This document shows positions 8,926 through 17,668 of a DNA stretch of 64,000 nt, in pieces. The DNA lies in assembly GCF_030848565.1 (NCBI RefSeq), contig NZ_JAVDDV010000007.1, positions 1-64,000 of the forward strand, written 5' to 3'. Numbering within the stretch: position 1 is the stretch's first letter; every line of letters starts with the position of its first letter. The DNA comes from Natronolimnohabitans sp. A-GB9 (GTDB lineage Archaea; Halobacteriota; Halobacteria; Halobacteriales; Natrialbaceae). The notes under the pieces are model-generated. The model was not told where the DNA came from. It made no database searches and saw nothing but the letters and a program-made list of their open reading frames with translations. Made by a program: the position numbers and the translations under genes.

Positions 8926-9921
8926 ATGATCTCGAAGGGCTGTGAGCAGTGCGCGAAAGGCGGGAAGATGGTGCTGTTCGTATACGGATACTGTGATCAG
9001 CGCGACTGCTTTTACTGCCCACTCGGCGAGAACCGAAAGAACGTCACGGACGTCTACGCCAACGAACGGCTCGTCGAGACCGACGAGGACGTCATAGAGG
9101 AGGCCCACCGGATGGACGCGCTGGGGACGTCGATCACCGGCGGCGAACCCCAGGAGGCCCTCGGCCGGACCTGCCACTATCTCGAACTGCTCAAAGACGA
9201 GTTCGGCGAAGACCACCACACCCACCTCTATACGGGAATCACGGGCGGCCGCGAGAACATGCGCCGCCTCTCGGAGGCCGGCTTAGACGAGATTCGCTTC
9301 CACCCGCCGTACGAACTGTGGGGCGACCTCCACGGCACCGAGTGGGAGGACATTCTCTATATCGCCCGGGAGGAGGGGCTGACCCCCGCATTCGAGATTC
9401 CCGGCATCCGCGCCGAGGAGGAGTTCCTCGAGTTTTTAGACGAGGGCGCCGCTGACTTCTGTAACGTCAACGAGTTCGAGATGTCCCAGGGCAACTATCG
9501 CCGGATGCAAGAACAGGGGTTCGAACTCAAAGAAGACCACATGAGCGCCGTCGACGGCTCCCGCGAGGAGATCCTCGAGGTGATGGGTGACCACGAACGG
9601 GTCTACTTCTGTACCTCCGTCTTCAAGGACGCCGCCCAGCACCGTCGCCGCCTGAAACGCATGGCCCGCAACATCCGCCGCGAGTTCGACGACATCACCG
9701 ACGACGGCACGCTCGTCTACGGCAAGACCTCCGCCGACCCCGAGCGCTTCGTCGAACTCGGCGTCCCCGAGGAGTTCTACACCGTCAAATCCGACCACGT
9801 CGAAATCGCCTGGTGGCTCTTAGAGGAGATGATCGAGGAAGGCGACCTCGAGGACGGCGAGATCGTCGAGCAGTATCCGACCTACGACGGACAGGTAGTC
9901 GAGCGGACCCCCCTAGCGTGA
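8926..9921 (+). CDS. radical SAM protein with CX4CX2C cluster motif
   Basis: A 331-aa cytosolic radical SAM enzyme. An N-terminal CEQCAKGGKMVLF precedes YCDQRDCFYCPLGE, where the three cysteines are spaced CX4CX2C instead of the canonical CX3CX2C. It continues with GTSITGGEPQEAL (the GGE motif that binds the SAM amino group), and TGITGG and EIPGIRAEE strands of the partial TIM barrel. It resembles the archaeal group of uncharacterised pyruvate-formate-lyase-activase-like proteins (COG2108-like). The start ATG 8926 is chosen over a GTG nine codons upstream. The substrate is unknown. Confidence 0.85.
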   Translation: MISKGCEQCAKGGKMVLFVYGYCDQRDCFYCPLGENRKNVTDVYANERLVETDEDVIEEAHRMDALGTSITGGEPQEALGRTCHYLELLKDEFGEDHHTHLYTGITGGRENMRRLSEAGLDEIRFHPPYELWGDLHGTEWEDILYIAREEGLTPAFEIPGIRAEEEFLEFLDEGAADFCNVNEFEMSQGNYRRMQEQGFELKEDHMSAVDGSREEILEVMGDHERVYFCTSVFKDAAQHRRRLKRMARNIRREFDDITDDGTLVYGKTSADPERFVELGVPEEFYTVKSDHVEIAWWLLEEMIEEGDLEDGEIVEQYPTYDGQVVERTPLA

Positions 9922-9935
9922 AGGCCACGAGCGGC

Positions 9936-10033
9936 TGATACAGACTGCTGTACGGACGGTTCTCGATACCGATTTACGGACACGACCCTCTCACACAGAC
10001 GACTCTCTGAACTCGGTACAGCAGTCCGTATCA
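9936..10033. repeat. MITE-like inverted-repeat element, copy 1
   Basis: 98 bp bounded by TGATACAGACTGCTGTAC (9936-9953) and GGTACAGCAGTCCGTATCA (10015-10033), near-perfect inverted termini with one mismatch. It fills the gap between two convergent genes, and its right end supplies the TGA stop of the gene ending at 10031. Related copies lie at 24992, 47501, 55850 and 59780. Confidence 0.65.
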
Positions 10034-11347
10034 CTCGATCTCGGTCGGCTCCACTTCCGGGAGCGTAATGAGGTTTTCCCGACCGATACGGAGTTTCTCG
10101 ATATCGCCTTCGTCGTCCATCTGAGAGAGGAGTTGTGAGACTTTGGCGTCCGACCAGCCAGTTTCCGCGACGATCGCTGCCTGCTTCATTCGGCCGCCGT
10201 TTCGCTTGAGCAGACGGAGAACACGCTCTTCGTCGCTCAATAGCTCCGGATCGATCTCGTTGTCGATCCCCTCTTTGAATTCGAGTTCCGTTCCGGTCGC
10301 CGCGTCGCTGCTGGTCCCCGTCGTTTCTGGAGGCGAATCGACGTCACGGCGCCGATCGACGTCGGCTTTCCGTCCGTCACCGCCAGCAGACGAACCCGAC
10401 CGAGGACGTCCACCGGCGAAATCGCGAACACGGTCGAGTGGTTCGGGGAGATCAGCATCGGTACCGCGACGTATGAGGAAGAACACACCAACCACAACGC
10501 CGATTACGAGCACGGCAAGACCGCCTCCCAGCACGGTAGAAAGATCGATACCGCCGTCTCCACCCCCGCTCTGGACGAAGATGATCTCGAGTTCGTCCTC
10601 GGTAAACTCGTATGGGCCGTCCCACTCGAGTTGAGTCGGCGTCTCGAGGGCGTAGTCGTCCGGATACTCGATGACAAGACGCTGGTCAGCACTCAACGAA
10701 AGCCAAACACCGTAGGGAGTGTCGAACGTGTCGCCGACGTAGAGACGGTCGTTTTCGGCGGTCGCGAAGTTAGTCCAGGTGACCGAGTAACTGATCACGC
10801 CGACGTGTAACTGGTCGTCGTCTTCTATGTCGGCCGACTCGGTGTCGACGATCGGATCGTCTTCCGCTGGCTGGACGCGTGGGTCGTCCCATCTCGCGTT
10901 TTCGATCGACATCTCGCGATCGGTTCGGTCCGCGGCGTCGCTTGCACGTGCTTCGAACCACTGTCGATCGTACGCGACGTTTCGCTCACCGGCCGTGACG
11001 CGCTCGGCCCAGTCGTCGAAATCGTCGATATCGTCGTCGTCGGTCAAGAGAAACCGGCTCTCGATAGTCCACTGGGCGTCACCGGACTCGTCGATAGAGA
11101 CGCGAATTACCTGTTTCGGATCTGGTTCCGCCGACGAGCTAGTCGACATAAGAGACGGAGTAGACGACGCCGGAGTAGCCGTTTGTACGGACATTCCACT
11201 CCCCGACTCGAGCGAGGGCTGTGCCGAACCGGCCGGCGGTGGCTCGGACGCACCACCCGGCGCTGACGGAGCGGCGGCCACCGCCCCCACGAGAGACGTC
11301 GCGAGGAGGACTGTGAGGGCGACTGTAACGGCGGTGAATAACCGCAT
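10031..11347 (-). CDS. secreted/membrane sensor-like protein with C-terminal winged helix
   Basis: A 438-aa protein. It has an N-terminal signal sequence (MRLFTAVTVALTVLLATSLVG), an extracellular beta-rich domain of about 230 residues, one transmembrane helix (LGGGLAVLVIGVVVGVFFLI, near residue 290), a low-complexity linker and a cytoplasmic winged helix (LSDEERVLRLLKRNGGRM to DDEGDIEKLRIGRENLITL). The architecture matches the haloarchaeal membrane HTH regulators (DUF7343/DUF7345-like). It likely passes an envelope signal to DNA. Start ATG 11347 is chosen because the signal peptide begins there. It is divergent from the secreted-protein gene at 11508, a possible target. Confidence 0.75.
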   Translation of the reverse strand: MRLFTAVTVALTVLLATSLVGAVAAAPSAPGGASEPPPAGSAQPSLESGSGMSVQTATPASSTPSLMSTSSSAEPDPKQVIRVSIDESGDAQWTIESRFLLTDDDDIDDFDDWAERVTAGERNVAYDRQWFEARASDAADRTDREMSIENARWDDPRVQPAEDDPIVDTESADIEDDDQLHVGVISYSVTWTNFATAENDRLYVGDTFDTPYGVWLSLSADQRLVIEYPDDYALETPTQLEWDGPYEFTEDELEIIFVQSGGGDGGIDLSTVLGGGLAVLVIGVVVGVFFLIRRGTDADLPEPLDRVRDFAGGRPRSGSSAGGDGRKADVDRRRDVDSPPETTGTSSDAATGTELEFKEGIDNEIDPELLSDEERVLRLLKRNGGRMKQAAIVAETGWSDAKVSQLLSQMDDEGDIEKLRIGRENLITLPEVEPTEIE

Positions 11348-11507
11348 ACGTATCAACGGGTGGTTTCCCCGGGGAAAAAACACTTTCCATCGGAAAATAA
11401 ACGGTTACTTTTGGCTGTAAATGCGGCTATTAGCCGCTTTCGACGCCGTTTTCGAACGTACAGTTCGTGCGACCAGTTTTTGTATCAGGAGCCCATAGGG
11501 TGGGCCG

Positions 11508-12764
11508 ATGAATAACGCGATCCCCGCTTTTTTCGCCACGATACTCGTGGCGTCACTGCTTGCGATACCTGTCGTCTCTTCGGGTCCGACGGCTGGTCCC
11601 GCGGCACAGGTGGATCTGAATGCTTCCTACCATCACACACACTCCGAGCAAGAAACGCCGGTCGAGGTCGACGACACGACGAACCGGCTTCCGCTGATCG
11701 GCGAGATCAGAGATGAACGAGCCGAATACGGTTCTGACTTGGGCGTCTCGCTTGCCAGCAGCGATAGCCAGCTCCGGGTCGACCACGCTCAGTATACGCT
11801 CGTCGAACGGGAGTTCGACGACGCGTCGGACGCCGAACGCGAAGAGATGGTTCGGTCGGCGTACAACGATATTCTCGATCGAATCGAAGCGATCGAAGAC
11901 AGAGAAGAGGAGGCGGTTCTCGCTCACGCTAGGGGGGATCTGACGGACAGAGAGCTCATCCAGACGCTATTACGGAACCAAGACGAGGCAGCAGCGCTCG
12001 AAAACGCACTCGACGATCTCACCGAAGAGCGAACGCCGAGAATTGACGGCTACGATCTCTCGTATCAGCAAATCGGAGCCGACAAAACGGTTCTCGACCT
12101 GCATCAGACATCGATCCGCTCGAGCCTCGAACAGGCGGCGAAGGCACCCGATCAGGAGGTCGACGTCAGGGTTCGCACGGCACAGAAAGATGATGACGTG
12201 ATCGGGTACAGCCTCTCGACGATCGAACAAGGTACGTACGTTCGTGAGACGGTTCGCTTCGACAACCGTCGGTCGCTGGCCGTGCCGGACGACTTCGAGG
12301 ATAGCACCAACTCCGAAACCATGGCGTACGCGACCGATCGATACCCGTGGGCTGGTGAAGAGCAAGGCTGGTCGTGGTACTCCGACCAAAGTAACCGGAA
12401 TCTCTACGTACTGTCCATGGAGCGCGACCAGAACCAGCTCGAGGTCTATCTCGACGGCGGCGCTGGTGAAGTCTACCGCGAATACCAGGAGCTCTCGGTC
12501 GAGTCACTACCAGCGGACGACGTCGAAACGTGGACCGACGGAAGTCTCGAACTCGAACTGACGACGACGCCTGCGAACGGGCCGGCAGAAATTACTGTGA
12601 CCGACGCCGAGTCCAACGAATCGGTTGAGGCGACGGTCCTGGCCGATGGAACCGAAGTCGGAACGACAGGTACCGACGGGACGCTGTGGTTTATCCCGCC
12701 GCTCGGTGACTACGAGCTCACGGTCGAGACGGACACCGAAGACGTGACCGTCTCGGTCGAGTAG
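11508..12764 (+). CDS. secreted haloarchaeal protein with coiled-coil and C-terminal Ig-like module
   Basis: A 418-aa exported protein (DUF7096-like). The signal peptide is MNNAIPAFFATILVASLLAIPVV. A central charged helical region (about 95-170, rich in ERE/EDREEE) is followed by a beta-rich domain and a C-terminal beta-sandwich module ending in PPLGDYELTVETDTEDV, like PEGA or carboxypeptidase-regulatory repeats. No C-terminal anchor is evident. It lies between the membrane HTH gene and a pilin-like gene, which suggests a cell-surface role. Function is unknown. Confidence 0.7.
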   Translation: MNNAIPAFFATILVASLLAIPVVSSGPTAGPAAQVDLNASYHHTHSEQETPVEVDDTTNRLPLIGEIRDERAEYGSDLGVSLASSDSQLRVDHAQYTLVEREFDDASDAEREEMVRSAYNDILDRIEAIEDREEEAVLAHARGDLTDRELIQTLLRNQDEAAALENALDDLTEERTPRIDGYDLSYQQIGADKTVLDLHQTSIRSSLEQAAKAPDQEVDVRVRTAQKDDDVIGYSLSTIEQGTYVRETVRFDNRRSLAVPDDFEDSTNSETMAYATDRYPWAGEEQGWSWYSDQSNRNLYVLSMERDQNQLEVYLDGGAGEVYREYQELSVESLPADDVETWTDGSLELELTTTPANGPAEITVTDAESNESVEATVLADGTEVGTTGTDGTLWFIPPLGDYELTVETDTEDVTVSVE

Positions 12765-12784
12765 CTGCGATTTCGATCCACCGA

Positions 12785-12796
12785 ACCTTTATCCGG
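12785..12796 (+). promoter_or_regulatory. TATA box of the pilin-like gene
   Basis: ACCTTTATCC lies about 28-34 nt upstream of the GTG start at 12819, which suits a near-leaderless transcript. Confidence 0.5.
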
Positions 12797-12818
12797 GAAC
12801 GAGCGGCCAGCAGCGTGC

Positions 12819-13373
12819 GTGTGTCTTCGTTCGCGTGCTCGTCGAGTCGGAGCCGGATTTCGAAAACACAGTGACAGCTGTTGTGACGACGGCCGCCGTC
12901 GGTCCACGAACCAGGATCGAGGGATCGCTCCACTCGTCGGGACGCTCCTCTTGCTCGCGATCACACTCCTGTTGGCGACGGCCATCGTGGTCAGTGTCGG
13001 AGCGTGGTCGATGGAGTCACCCGCCCCGACTGCAACGTTCGGACTGACGGTCGACGGTGACCGATCGACGATCACTGTCGAGCACCGTAGCGGTGATCCG
13101 ATCGACGTCACCGAACTCGAGGTCCGCGTCGCCGTCGAAGACGAGTCACTCGAGCACCAGCCGCCGGTTCCGTTCGTCGGCGCCGACGGCTATCGTGGGA
13201 CGCCGAGCGGGCCGTTCAATCCAGAAGCCGACGCCGAGTGGCGAGCCGGCGAGCGAGCGACGCTGCGCGTCGCCGAGACGAACACGCCGACGATCCAGAC
13301 GGGCGATACGGTAACGGTGACGCTCGTCGTCGACGGGACGGTCGTCGCGGATCTCGAGGCATCAGCAAACTGA
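12819..13373 (+). CDS. type IV pilin-like protein (class III signal)
   Basis: A 184-aa protein with an archaeal prepilin-type N-terminus: NQDRG followed by IAPLVGTLLLLAITLLLATA, with predicted prepilin-peptidase cleavage after G35. The hydrophobic helix would drive pilus assembly. The rest is a beta-rich domain of about 130 residues, consistent with the 'archaeal Type IV pilin N-terminal' family. The leader is unusually long and contains a CC pair. I use the GTG at 12819 because no closer in-frame start precedes the RG site. Assembly genes (pilB, pilC) are not in the window. Confidence 0.75.
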   Translation: MCLRSRARRVGAGFRKHSDSCCDDGRRRSTNQDRGIAPLVGTLLLLAITLLLATAIVVSVGAWSMESPAPTATFGLTVDGDRSTITVEHRSGDPIDVTELEVRVAVEDESLEHQPPVPFVGADGYRGTPSGPFNPEADAEWRAGERATLRVAETNTPTIQTGDTVTVTLVVDGTVVADLEASAN

Positions 13374-13502
13374 ACGCGACGAAACGAATGCCGGTCGATC
13401 AGCACGGAGAAAAATTACGACGCTTACCGCTGCCCTACATTGCACTCGTAACGACGGGTCGTGCTTTCGAGGAACAGCGTAAAACAGACGGGAGATACCG
13501 AC

Positions 13503-14126
13503 TTACTCGGGTGCGCGTCCGATCGTCGTAATCGCTACGTCGGGATCGTACGACGGTCCCTGGAACATGTGTTTGACGTCCTCGAAGCCGGCCCGTTTGA
13601 ACATGCGGTCGGCCTCGTACTCGTCGTAAAAGAGCATGATCGAGTCGGCCAGCTTCTGTGCGAGGAAACTGTCGGGGTAGTTCGGCCCGACGACGAGTAC
13701 CTGGCCGCCGGGTTTCAACACGCGGCGAAACTCCCGCAGTGCGAGGATCGGGTTCGGCCAGTACTCGATCGATCCCGAGGACCAGACGACGTCGAACGTG
13801 TCGGTCGCGAAGGGCAGTCGTTCGGCGTCGCCGCGGTGGAAGTGTACCGGCGGGCCGCGTTTCCCAAACTTCTCGTAGGCCTGCTCGAGTTGGTGTTCGC
13901 TCTGGTCGACGGCGTACACTTCGTCGACGTGTTCGAGCAGTCCTTCGGTCGCGAAACCGGTGCCACAGCCGACGTCTAACACCCGCATATCGGACTCGAG
14001 GTCGAGGAGGGAAAGCGCCTCGGCGCGCATCTCTTCGTTCCAGATAAATGGGTTGACCTGATCGTAGACCTTCGAGAGGTACTTATAGAACAGTCGGGCC
14101 CGGGCCTTGTGCTCGAGGATTCCCAT
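13503..14126 (-). CDS. MPBQ/MSBQ-type SAM-dependent methyltransferase
   Basis: A 207-aa class I methyltransferase. The SAM motif I is VLDVGCGTGFATEG, motif II is YAVDQSEHQLEQA, and the post-motif is FDVVWSSGSIEYWPNP. The opening (YLSKVYDQVNPFIW), SIEYWP and the segment VVGPNYPDSFLAQKLAD closely resemble plant VTE3 and its archaeal relatives, which methylate 2-methyl-6-prenyl-benzoquinol rings. In a haloarchaeon a quinone-ring methylation (menaquinone family) is the best guess. Start ATG 14126 matches the family N-terminus; a longer in-frame extension has no family likeness. Confidence 0.8.
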   Translation of the reverse strand: MGILEHKARARLFYKYLSKVYDQVNPFIWNEEMRAEALSLLDLESDMRVLDVGCGTGFATEGLLEHVDEVYAVDQSEHQLEQAYEKFGKRGPPVHFHRGDAERLPFATDTFDVVWSSGSIEYWPNPILALREFRRVLKPGGQVLVVGPNYPDSFLAQKLADSIMLFYDEYEADRMFKRAGFEDVKHMFQGPSYDPDVAITTIGRAPE

Positions 14127-14246
14127 GCGTGACCGCTTTCGAGCGAACCGGGATAATGTCTGCTGTTCGGCCCGATCACGCGACGAACGATCGACAGCAC
14201 GCGGCCGGTTCGATCGAAGTGCTACTGGCCGACTATCGCAACTACC

Positions 14247-14256
14247 ATATACGCGC
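14247..14256 (+). promoter_or_regulatory. TATA box of the ATP synthase operon
   Basis: CCATATACGC lies about 30 nt upstream of the atpH ATG (14284), the only strong AT-rich site in the region. Confidence 0.5.
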
Positions 14257-14283
14257 TCTCGCAAAGTTTCAAGCGCTTAGAGT

Positions 14284-14616
14284 ATGCCGAGGCCAGAGGT
14301 TCTCGAACGAATACAGTCGGCGGAGGAGGAAGCCGACGAGATCGTCGCATTGGCAGAGAACGACCGCGACGAGCGAATAGCCGAGGCCCGGGAGCGTGCC
14401 GAGGAAATTCGCACGGAAGCGGAACAAGAAGCGAGCGAACTCAAAGAGCGCCGCCTCGAGGAGGCGCGCGCGGAGATCGACGAGGAGTGCGAACGCGTCC
14501 TCGAGGAGGGCGAGCAGGAACGCGAAGCCCTCGCGGAGCGCGCCCAGGACCGGGTCGACGAAGTGACCGACCACGTCGTCGAACTGTTCCAGGAGGACGT
14601 CCATGCTCAGACCTAA
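14284..14616 (+). CDS. atpH: A-type ATP synthase peripheral-stalk subunit H
   Basis: A 110-aa highly charged, almost wholly alpha-helical coiled coil (EAEEEADEIVALAEN, then long EAxxxxEExR repeats). This is typical of AhaH/subunit H, which pairs with subunit E to form the peripheral stalk linking A1 to subunit I in A0. It is the first gene of the atpHIKECFAB cluster, and its end overlaps the start of atpI by 14 nt, so translation is coupled. Confidence 0.88.
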   Translation: MPRPEVLERIQSAEEEADEIVALAENDRDERIAEARERAEEIRTEAEQEASELKERRLEEARAEIDEECERVLEEGEQEREALAERAQDRVDEVTDHVVELFQEDVHAQT

Positions 14617-16804
14617 GCAGATGAGCAAGGTCTCGGTGACCGGCTCTACGGGCGTCATGCCCACGGTCATCGAGACGATCCACGAGATGAACCTGGTTCA
14701 TCTCTCGGACTACGACGGCTCCTGGGACGGGTTCGACAACGGAAACCCGATCGAGGGCGCCGACGAGGCGTCCGAGAAGCTGGTGACCGTTCGCGCCCTC
14801 GAGAGCACCCTGGAGCTGTCGGCCGAGGAGGCCGAACCAGGATCCCTCGAAGACGGTTGGGAGGATCGCTTAGAAGAGATCCGGACCCGCGTCAACGAAC
14901 TCGACGACAAGCGCAGCGAGATCCGAGAGGAGCTCCGACAGGTCGAGGATCGGATCGACCGCGTCGCGCCGTTTGCGGAGCTCGGGATCGACCTCGATCT
15001 CCTCTCCGGATACGAGACCGTCGACGTCGTCGTCGGCGACGGGCCGACCGACGCGATCGAGGAGGCGCTTGCGGCGTCGGACGACGTCCGCGCCTTCGAG
15101 ACGTTTACCGGCGGTGACGTCGTGGCCGTCGTGGCCGCGCCCACCGAGGACGCCGACGACCCGATCGACGACGCGCTCGTCGGCGTCGAGTTCAACCGCC
15201 ATGAAGTACCGGACACCGAACAGAGTCCGAACGCGTACGTCGACGAACTCGAGGGGCGCAAGCAGGAACTCGAGTACGAACTCGAGGAGATCGACGCGGA
15301 ACTCGAGGAGATCGAGCGCTCGGAGGGCCCGTTCCTCCTGCGCGTCGAGGAAGAGCTGACCGTCGAGGTCCAGCAGGCCGAAGCCCCCCTGCAGTTCGCG
15401 ACGACCGATCACGCGTTCATCGCGGAGGGATGGGTTCCCGCCGAGGAGTACGACCGTCTCCTCGCCAAACTGAACGACGCGGTCGGTGACAGCGTCGAGG
15501 TCGAAGAGCTCGAGCGTGCGAGCTACGACCGCCACGGCCAGACACACACCGAAGACGTCCACCAGGGGACCCAGGACGCCAAAGACGACGAGGAGACGGC
15601 GGCCGAAGCCGACTCCTCACAGCAGAAGGCCGTCACGGACGGCGGCACGGCGGTGACGATGGACAACCAGCCGCCGACGATTCAGGATAACCCGAAAGGA
15701 TCGAAATCGTTCGAGACGCTGGTGAAGGCAGTCAACCGGCCGAAGTACAACGAACTCGATCCGACCATCTTCCTGTGGCTGACGTTCCCGCTGTTCTTCG
15801 GTTTCATGATCAGCGACGTCGGCTACGGGCTCCTGTACGTGCTGGTCGGATACTACATGTACAGCAGCTTCGAGAGCCCCGGGATCTCGAGTCTCGGCGG
15901 CGTTGCGATGTGGTGTGGTGCGCTGACGATCTTCTTCGGCATCCTGTTCGGAGAGTTCTTCGGCCTCCACGAGCTGGGGTATATGATCTTCGGTGACGGC
16001 GGCGCCCCGATGGGAGACAAGGGTCTCTCACCGGCGACGACTGACTACGTCAACGCGTGGCTGATCGTCGCGGTCGCGCTGGGCGTGCTCCACCTGAACA
16101 TCGGTTGGATCCTCGACTTCGTCGAGAACATCCAACATGGCCACGGTCTCTGGGGTGCGATCACCCACAGCGGCTCGTGGCTCCTGATGCTCAACGGCAT
16201 CTGGGTGTGGGTGTTCACCGAGCAGGCCGCAGGCGTCAAGCCTGACTTCATCTACACCACGTTCGACGGCCAGCCGTTCGCCTTCGGATTCGACGGGTTC
16301 GGCATGATGAGCCTGTTCTCCGTCGGCGGATTCGAGGTGACGGCTCCGCTCGTGGCCATCCTGCTCGGGTTCGCGCTGCTTGCGGTCGGTGACGCAGCCG
16401 AACTCGCCGAGTTCGCGATGCCGTTCGCTCACGCCGTCTCTTACGCACGGATGACCGCCGTCCTGCTCGCAAAGGGTGGGATGGCGTTCGTCGTCAACCT
16501 GCTCACCTTCGGGGCCTACCAGACTCCCGAGGGTGCCCGACCGTTCGACGCCCCATGGAACGTCATTCCCGAAGGCTCGACCGAGATGTTCCCCGGCCTG
16601 TTCCACATGGGTCCCGCCGAGTTCCTCGTCGGGATCGTCGTGCTGGTCGTCGGCCACATCCTGGTCCTGTTGCTTGGTATCACGAGCGCAGGATTGCAGG
16701 GTGTCAGGCTCGAGTACGTCGAGTTCTTTGGGAAGTTTTATGAAGGCGGTGGAAAGAACTACGAACCGTTCGGAAACGATCGAAACCACAGTGAGGATTA
16801 CTAA
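14603..16804 (+). CDS. atpI: A-type ATP synthase subunit I (a subunit)
   Basis: A 733-aa protein in two halves. The cytosolic N-terminal half (about 1-380) has coiled coils and a Glu-rich linker around residues 325-345. The membrane half (about 385-715) has seven to eight helices, starting at LDPTIFLWLTFPLFFGFMI. It provides the ion half-channels next to the K ring; SYARMTAVLLAKGGMA holds the conserved channel arginine. The length is normal for halophile subunit I. It overlaps atpH and is 2 nt from atpK. Confidence 0.95.
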   Translation: MLRPKQMSKVSVTGSTGVMPTVIETIHEMNLVHLSDYDGSWDGFDNGNPIEGADEASEKLVTVRALESTLELSAEEAEPGSLEDGWEDRLEEIRTRVNELDDKRSEIREELRQVEDRIDRVAPFAELGIDLDLLSGYETVDVVVGDGPTDAIEEALAASDDVRAFETFTGGDVVAVVAAPTEDADDPIDDALVGVEFNRHEVPDTEQSPNAYVDELEGRKQELEYELEEIDAELEEIERSEGPFLLRVEEELTVEVQQAEAPLQFATTDHAFIAEGWVPAEEYDRLLAKLNDAVGDSVEVEELERASYDRHGQTHTEDVHQGTQDAKDDEETAAEADSSQQKAVTDGGTAVTMDNQPPTIQDNPKGSKSFETLVKAVNRPKYNELDPTIFLWLTFPLFFGFMISDVGYGLLYVLVGYYMYSSFESPGISSLGGVAMWCGALTIFFGILFGEFFGLHELGYMIFGDGGAPMGDKGLSPATTDYVNAWLIVAVALGVLHLNIGWILDFVENIQHGHGLWGAITHSGSWLLMLNGIWVWVFTEQAAGVKPDFIYTTFDGQPFAFGFDGFGMMSLFSVGGFEVTAPLVAILLGFALLAVGDAAELAEFAMPFAHAVSYARMTAVLLAKGGMAFVVNLLTFGAYQTPEGARPFDAPWNVIPEGSTEMFPGLFHMGPAEFLVGIVVLVVGHILVLLLGITSAGLQGVRLEYVEFFGKFYEGGGKNYEPFGNDRNHSEDY

Positions 16805-16806
16805 CA

Positions 16807-17064
16807 ATGGAAGACGCAATCGCAACACTGGCGCAGAATGGTGCCGAAACCGTTGAAGAGAGTCCGTTCCTGAGCAACGAAGGTGCGGCCGCTATCGCAG
16901 TCGGTCTCGCCGCGCTCGCAGCAGGGTATGCTGAGCGTGGTATCGGTGCAGCCGCAGTCGGTGCGCTCGCCGAGGACGACGACCTGTTCGTCCCAGGCCT
17001 GATCATGACCGTCCTTCCGGAGACGCTCGTGATCCTGGCGCTGGTCGTCGTCTTCGTCGTCTAG
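16807..17064 (+). CDS. atpK: A-type ATP synthase subunit K (rotor ring c subunit)
   Basis: An 85-aa proteolipid with a short N-terminal tail, then two transmembrane helices (AAAIAVGLAALAAGYAERGI and LIMTVLPETLVILALVVVFV) around a polar loop. The glutamate in LPETLVI is the ion-carrying carboxylate of the rotor ring. It is a single-hairpin form. It sits 2 nt after atpI and 22 nt before atpE. Confidence 0.93.
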   Translation: MEDAIATLAQNGAETVEESPFLSNEGAAAIAVGLAALAAGYAERGIGAAAVGALAEDDDLFVPGLIMTVLPETLVILALVVVFVV

Positions 17065-17086
17065 ACAACACCCCCCTTCTCCCACA

Positions 17087-17668
17087 ATGAGTTTGGACAC
17101 AGTCGTAGAAGACATTCGAGAAGAGGCCCACGCGCGTGCGGAGGATATCCGCGCCGAGGGCGAAGCGCGCGCCGAAGAGATCGAATCGGCCGCCGAGGAG
17201 GACGCCGAGGAGATCCTCACAGAGGCCGAGCAGGAGGTCGAACGTGAGATCGAGCAGCTGCGCGAACAGCGTCTCTCCAGTGCGAAACTGGAGGCGAAGC
17301 AAAAGCGCCTGGAGGCCCGTCGTGACGTGCTCGGCGACGTCCGCGAGCAGGTCGAAGACGAGCTCGTCGCCCTCGAGGGATCGACTCGCGAGGAGCTGAC
17401 CCGCGACCTACTCGATGCCGCAAGCAGCGAGTTCGACGACGACCACGACGTCAGCGTCTACGGTCGCAGCGACGACGAGGAGTTACTCGAGTCGATCCTC
17501 GAGGAGTACGACGGCTACGAGTACGCCGGCGAGTACGACTGTCTCGGTGGCGTCGTCGTCGAGAGTGAACAGTCCCGCGTCCGAGTCAACAACACGTTCG
17601 ACTCGGTCTTAGAGGACGTCTGGGAAGACAACCTCCGGGAGATCAGCACCCGACTCTTCGACCAATGA
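17087..17668 (+). CDS. atpE: A-type ATP synthase subunit E
   Basis: A 193-aa peripheral-stalk subunit. The N-terminal 100 residues form a charged coiled coil (EAEARAEEIESAAEED-type repeats) that pairs with subunit H. The C-terminal globular domain contains EYDCLGGVVVESEQSRVRV and NTFDSVLEDVWEDNL, both typical of vATP-synt_E. It overlaps atpC by 4 nt. Confidence 0.95.
   Translation: MSLDTVVEDIREEAHARAEDIRAEGEARAEEIESAAEEDAEEILTEAEQEVEREIEQLREQRLSSAKLEAKQKRLEARRDVLGDVREQVEDELVALEGSTREELTRDLLDAASSEFDDDHDVSVYGRSDDEELLESILEEYDGYEYAGEYDCLGGVVVESEQSRVRVNNTFDSVLEDVWEDNLREISTRLFDQ

Noticed and set aside
15617-16828. minus-strand frames opposite atpI
   Set aside because: They fall in the reverse of subunit I codons; no start or family support.
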